The position numbers and the translations under genes are program-made. Positions 7,455 to 10,422 of a DNA stretch of 10,422 bases are shown here, in pieces; position 1 is the first letter of the stretch; the number at the start of each line of letters is the position of its first letter. This DNA is from VXNE01 sp964518405. GTDB taxonomy: Bacteria > Pseudomonadota > Gammaproteobacteria > Pseudomonadales > Azotimanducaceae. The DNA lies in NCBI GenBank assembly GCA_964518405.1, contig CAZFGB010000249.1:1-10422 (forward strand), in the 5' to 3' direction. The notes beneath the pieces were generated by a model, which saw nothing but the letters and a program-made list of their open reading frames with translations, did not search any database and was not told the DNA's origin.

Positions 7455-8249
7455 CTAACTGTAGGCCGACGCCCACTCCGACCCTCTCACGACCAGCGTT
7501 TCTCCCGTCATGAGATCGGAACCGGCCGAAGCGAAGTATATGACCGCGTTGGCGATGTCCTTCGTTTTCCCCGGGAGTTGCAGCGGCTTCGCTCCGTCGG
7601 CCGACTGCAAGCGTCGCCGTTTCAGATATTCGTCTTCCGGCATGCCGGGAACCGGCCGGTCCGGCACTTCGACGCTACCCGGGGCAACGCAGTTCACATT
7701 GATGTTGTGTATCGCCCAGCTTATCGCCAGCGACCTGGTGAGATTGATCACGGCCGCCTTGGCCGCCGCGTAGTGCGGCGCGTTCTCCTCTCCCTTTATG
7801 CCGGAAGAGGATGCGATGTTGACGATCTTGCCGCCCTGTTGAGCGATCATCCGCCTCGCGGCCGCCGCGCAGCAGAAGAACGCGCTGTTGAGATTGAGGG
7901 CGATGCTGGCCGCCCAGGCATCCGGCGCGATCTCCTCCGGCTTGCCGAACGTGATGCCGCCGACGTTGTTCACGAGGATGTCGACGCCGCCGAACGCACC
8001 CAGTGTCGCGGCGACCATGGATTCCGCCTGTACCGGATCGGTGACATCGGCCGGGATGGCCGCCGCCTGCCCGCCGCGTTCCCGGATTTCCGCCACGACT
8101 CCGTCGAGGGCTTCCCGATGCCGGCCCACCACGGCGACCTTCGCGCCCGCGTCGGCCGCGGAAAGCGCGATGCTTCTTCCTGTCCCGTGGGCGGTTCCGC
8201 CGCCCCCGGTAACGATGGCGACCTTGCCGGTCAGTTCAAATTTCGACAT
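7455..8249 (-). CDS. Short-chain dehydrogenase/reductase (SDR), second paralogue with lengthened glycine loop (264 aa)
   Basis: SDR of 264 residues. The nucleotide-binding loop TGGGGTAHGTG (14-24) is three residues longer than the classical TGxxxGxG. ADVTD follows at 67-71, VNNVGG at 93-98, catalytic Asn119, Ser147, and Tyr160/Lys164 in YAAAK, then INVNCVAPG (183-191). As in its neighbour, the FabG-like VDGG near the C-terminus is replaced by TLVVRG (251-256), and both proteins carry a similar loop with LxLPxxT before the last helix. The two are therefore probably members of one specialised subfamily acting on related intermediates. The ATG at 8249 is chosen because GGAGG stands 9 bases upstream and it gives the correct SDR N-terminus; the frame stays open upstream into the carboxyltransferase gene but has no coding character there. 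The gap to the carboxyltransferase is 122 bases. Redox direction and cofactor are not determined. Confidence 0.93.
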   Translation of the reverse strand: MSKFELTGKVAIVTGGGGTAHGTGRSIALSAADAGAKVAVVGRHREALDGVVAEIRERGGQAAAIPADVTDPVQAESMVAATLGAFGGVDILVNNVGGITFGKPEEIAPDAWAASIALNLNSAFFCCAAAARRMIAQQGGKIVNIASSSGIKGEENAPHYAAAKAAVINLTRSLAISWAIHNINVNCVAPGSVEVPDRPVPGMPEDEYLKRRRLQSADGAKPLQLPGKTKDIANAVIYFASAGSDLMTGETLVVRGSEWASAYS

Positions 8250-8371
8250 CCACCTCCCCCTCCGAAGGTCCCTCGAACTTGGACACGCCTCTGGGCATCC
8301 GCGTCTCCCTGACTGAACATCGACCAGCTTGAACGAGTTACTTCCCCCGCACAACCGCCGCAAGACCAGAG

Positions 8372-9922
8372 CTACGGCATGTAGGGTGTCGGGCTCGGAC
8401 CCAGTTGCATCTCCATCATGGGCTGCGCCATCTGTACGAATTCGCACACCATCGGCCGCGTTTCCCGCGGGTCGATGATGTCCTCGATATTGAACGCTTC
8501 CGCCGTGCGAAACGGCGACGACAGCGCTTCCAGGCGCGCTTCGATCTCGGCGCGCTTGTCTTCCGGATCGTCCGAAGCATCGATGATGCGCCGGTACGCC
8601 GCCGACACGCCGCCGGAAATGTGCATGGACCCCCAGTGCGCCGACGGCCAGGCCACGCGCTTGAACATGCCGCCCGGCCGCTCGTGGCACTGGCCCGCGA
8701 CGCCGTAGAGCTGGCGGATGATGATCGACATCCACGGCATGCGGGTGCGCAGCGTCGCGCATACCATCTTCGCGCCGGCGCGAACGATCCCCTGGCGCTG
8801 CTGATCAGGCCCCACCATGAATCCTGGCTCGTCCGCCAAGTAGATCATCGGCAGGTGGAAGGTGTCGCAAAGCTGAAGGAAGCGGATGACCTTGGTCCCC
8901 GCCGCCACATCCATGGAACCGCCCAGGCGCTTCGGGTTGTTGATCATTGCGCCCACGGGGTAGCCGTCGACCCGCGCCAGTCCGACGATGCGCGAGCGTC
9001 CGTAGAACGGGGTGATCTCGAAGAACGAATCCTTGTCGAGGACGGCGTCGATGATCCTGTAGGGATCGTAGACCCGACGCTTGTCCCTCGGGATGATGTC
9101 CAGCAGCGTCTCTTCCCGGCGGTTCGGATCGTCGCCGGTGTCGATCCTCGGCGGCATCCGCCAGACGTTGTCCGGCAGGTAGGACAGGAACTGCTTGATC
9201 GTGTCGAACGCCTCTTCCTCGGTCTCGGCGAGGTTGTCGATGACACCGCTTTCATAGACCTGGCTGCGCTCGTCTCCCAGATCCTCCTTGGTGATGTCGA
9301 TTCCGAGCGCCGCCTTGACCACCGGCGGACCGCCCGGGAACACCTGGCTCGTGCCTTTCACCATGACATTGAAATGGGCCAGGCAGGAGTCCACGGCGGG
9401 CAACCCCGCGACGGAACCCAGCACCGCCGCGACCACGGGCACGCGGCAGAGCAGATCCTGCACGCCCGGCGTCGTGGGGTTGGTGGGGATGTAGGTGCGG
9501 CCGATCTGCTCGAAAGTTCGGACGCTGCCGCCGGTCGCGTCCAGCAGACGTACGTACGGCAGGCGCCAGTCCAGCGCCATCCGCTGCGCGTGGCCGCTCT
9601 TGTTGCCTATTGCGGCGTCCGACGCGCCGCCCCGGACCGTGAAATCGCCAGCGGTCAGCACCGCCTTGCGACCGTTCAGGCTGGCCACGCCGATGACCAT
9701 GTTGGATGGCCGCACATCGACGAGTTCGTTGCCGTCGTATGTGGCCGCGCCCGCGAGCTGCCCGATTTCGCGGAACGATCCGGCATCGGTCAACAGGTCG
9801 ATACGCTCCCGGACGGTCAGCTTGCCCCGCTTTCGCTGCTCGGAGACGCCGGCTTCTCCGCCCATCTTCTCGGCGAAGGCCCGCCGCCGCTTGAGCTCCC
9901 CGATTTCGGGCCGCCAGACCAT
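8372..9922 (-). CDS. Divergent biotin-dependent acyl-CoA carboxyltransferase subunit (PccB/AccD family)
   Basis: A 516-residue protein of the carboxyltransferase family, the subunit that moves CO2 between carboxybiotin and an acyl-CoA. Supporting marks are GKLTVRERID near the N-terminus (33-42), FNVMVKGTSQVF (184-195), VVKAALGIDITKEDLG (201-216), YDPYRIIDAVLD (285-296), NNPKRLGGSMD (328-338), ADEPGFMVG (363-371), GIVRAGAKM (378-386) and the C-terminal IEDIIDPRETRP (479-490). The length is normal for the family. It departs from well-studied members at the active-site loops: GSVAGLPAVDS replaces the usual AGGA-type loop, and RQLYGVAGQCHERPG (403-417) plus HWGSMHISGG (429-438) replace RKAYGGAY and the AVMG loop. 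Substrate, or even carboxylation activity, should not be assumed. It follows the LLM gene by 14 bases, so the two are probably co-transcribed. No biotin carboxylase or biotin carrier gene is nearby. GAGGG lies 8 bases before the ATG. Confidence 0.88.
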   Translation of the reverse strand: MVWRPEIGELKRRRAFAEKMGGEAGVSEQRKRGKLTVRERIDLLTDAGSFREIGQLAGAATYDGNELVDVRPSNMVIGVASLNGRKAVLTAGDFTVRGGASDAAIGNKSGHAQRMALDWRLPYVRLLDATGGSVRTFEQIGRTYIPTNPTTPGVQDLLCRVPVVAAVLGSVAGLPAVDSCLAHFNVMVKGTSQVFPGGPPVVKAALGIDITKEDLGDERSQVYESGVIDNLAETEEEAFDTIKQFLSYLPDNVWRMPPRIDTGDDPNRREETLLDIIPRDKRRVYDPYRIIDAVLDKDSFFEITPFYGRSRIVGLARVDGYPVGAMINNPKRLGGSMDVAAGTKVIRFLQLCDTFHLPMIYLADEPGFMVGPDQQRQGIVRAGAKMVCATLRTRMPWMSIIIRQLYGVAGQCHERPGGMFKRVAWPSAHWGSMHISGGVSAAYRRIIDASDDPEDKRAEIEARLEALSSPFRTAEAFNIEDIIDPRETRPMVCEFVQMAQPMMEMQLGPSPTPYMP

Positions 9923-9936
9923 GCTCCCTGCCCTCG

Positions 9937-10422
9937 CTACAGGAGTTGCGCGTAGCGGTCCAGCACCGGCAGCACCTCGTCCTCGCCCGCCGATGGCAGG
10001 ATCAATATGGCGCGGTCGATACCGGACTCGCGGTAGCGATCAAGGGCTTCCGCATCCGCCGGCGCGCCGGAAACGCTGATGGAGAGCGCCGCCATGTCGC
10101 GTCCGGCCGCATCGGCCACCGCTTTCAAACGCGCGTGGTTTTTCGCCGGATCGAACCCGCCGCGCGCCCGCGGGAACCAGCCATCGCCGTATTCCACCAC
10201 GCGGCGCAGCGTATGGATCGACTCGCCGCCGATCAGGATCGGCGGATTCGGCTTCTGCACGGGTTTCGGATACGACCACACGGGGTCGAAGTTCACGAAC
10301 TCCCCGTGATATTCGGGCGCCTTTTCGGCCCATACCGTCTTGATCGCCTTCGCGCGATCGGTCATGAGGCGGAATCGCGTTTCGAACACGGTGCCGGCTG
10401 GAACGCGGAGGAGATGGAGAAC
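9937..10422 (-). CDS. LLM-class (luciferase-like) flavin/F420-type oxidoreductase, C-terminal part only, disrupted at its upstream end
   Basis: C-terminal ~150 residues of a luciferase-like monooxygenase fold protein of the subgroup often annotated as F420-dependent. Family marks are TRFRLMTDR, EYHGEFVNFDPVWSYPKPVQKP, ILIGGES, and a final (beta/alpha) segment DRAILILPSAGEDEVLPVLD. Such enzymes use FMN or F420 to oxidise small organic substrates. The minus-strand frame is open to the window edge, but the family resemblance stops at GTVFETRF (about 10395). The eleven codons beyond do not look like this family, whereas the plus strand of that same stretch encodes the expected preceding segment (GAGWNAEEMEN). 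The GTG at 10389 could be called a start, but it lies mid-domain and would remove the N-terminal half of the barrel, so it is unlikely to be genuine. In the window the gene is therefore both partial and broken. It begins the visible catabolic run and ends 14 bases before the carboxyltransferase. Confidence 0.85.
   Translation of the reverse strand, partial: VLHLLRVPAGTVFETRFRLMTDRAKAIKTVWAEKAPEYHGEFVNFDPVWSYPKPVQKPNPPILIGGESIHTLRRVVEYGDGWFPRARGGFDPAKNHARLKAVADAAGRDMAALSISVSGAPADAEALDRYRESGIDRAILILPSAGEDEVLPVLDRYAQLL
10390..10422 (+). other. Inverted fragment of the LLM oxidoreductase gene (fold-back or micro-inversion)
   Basis: On the plus strand these 33 bases read GAGWNAEEMEN, the conserved segment that in LLM relatives stands directly before an HG-x-x-x-x-R-F stretch. 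That following stretch (GTVFETRF) is present next to it but on the minus strand. The two halves meet at GGTGCC (10390-10395), whose complement GGCACC is shared by both readings, giving a 6-base inverted microhomology at the junction. Whether this is a chimeric sequence end or a true inversion cannot be decided from the window. Confidence 0.8.

Noticed and set aside
8226..8310. Small open frame (about 28 codons, beginning MFSQGD) between the carboxyltransferase and the second SDR
   Set aside because: It overlaps the start of the SDR, has no family resemblance and no clear ribosome site; most likely chance.
8250..8762. Open frame extending the second SDR upstream through the end of the carboxyltransferase gene
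   Set aside because: It is a shadow of the carboxyltransferase; the SDR fold starts exactly at 8249 behind GGAGG.
8405..9955. Plus-strand open frame of 516 codons opposite the carboxyltransferase
   Set aside because: Its composition (His, Arg, Asp-rich, no recognisable motif) is that expected from the antisense of a GC-rich gene; the minus strand has full family motifs.

Overview
The window is GC-rich (roughly 63-65% by eye) and carries eight protein-coding genes, all on the minus strand, so transcription runs from high to low coordinates. Gene density is high and no gap exceeds about 225 bases. I see no RNA genes, insertion sequences or CRISPR. Two genes make exported or membrane-bound periplasmic redox proteins (DsbD-like, TlpA-like), which points to a Gram-negative bacterium, probably an uncultured Pseudomonadota member with a broad catabolic repertoire. 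That placement is inference; no marker gene is present.

Upstream half (10422 down to 4851): a run of six metabolic genes. In order of transcription they are a luciferase-like (LLM) flavin/F420-type oxidoreductase (incomplete at the window edge), a divergent biotin-dependent carboxyltransferase of the PccB/AccD type, two neighbouring short-chain dehydrogenases/reductases (SDRs), an MhpD-type hydratase/decarboxylase, and a D-2-hydroxyacid dehydrogenase. Spacings are 14, 122, 49 and 96 bases, then a 4-base ATGA overlap. This looks like a catabolic operon in which a substrate is oxidised, dehydrogenated and processed through CoA-ester and 2-oxoacid intermediates. The substrate cannot be read from sequence. 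No biotin carboxylase or biotin carrier gene is next to the carboxyltransferase.

Downstream half (4719 down to 1): a periplasmic thiol-redox module. A secreted TlpA-like thioredoxin with an N-terminal beta-rich domain is followed by a very large DsbD-type transmembrane reductase. The DsbD reading frame does not stop after its own C-terminal thioredoxin domain. It continues without a break through about 350 more codons, made of a helical region and a second, TlpA-like thioredoxin domain with WCGPC, and is still open at base 1. The likely job is to carry cytoplasmic electrons across the membrane to periplasmic disulfides.

The most unexpected structure is at the right edge. The LLM gene reads on the minus strand up to about 10395, but the last ~33 bases encode the next expected piece of the same protein (GAGWNAEEMEN) on the plus strand. 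This is a fold-back or micro-inversion at a 6-base inverted repeat (GGTGCC/GGCACC). It is either an assembly or amplification chimera at a sequence end or a real small inversion.
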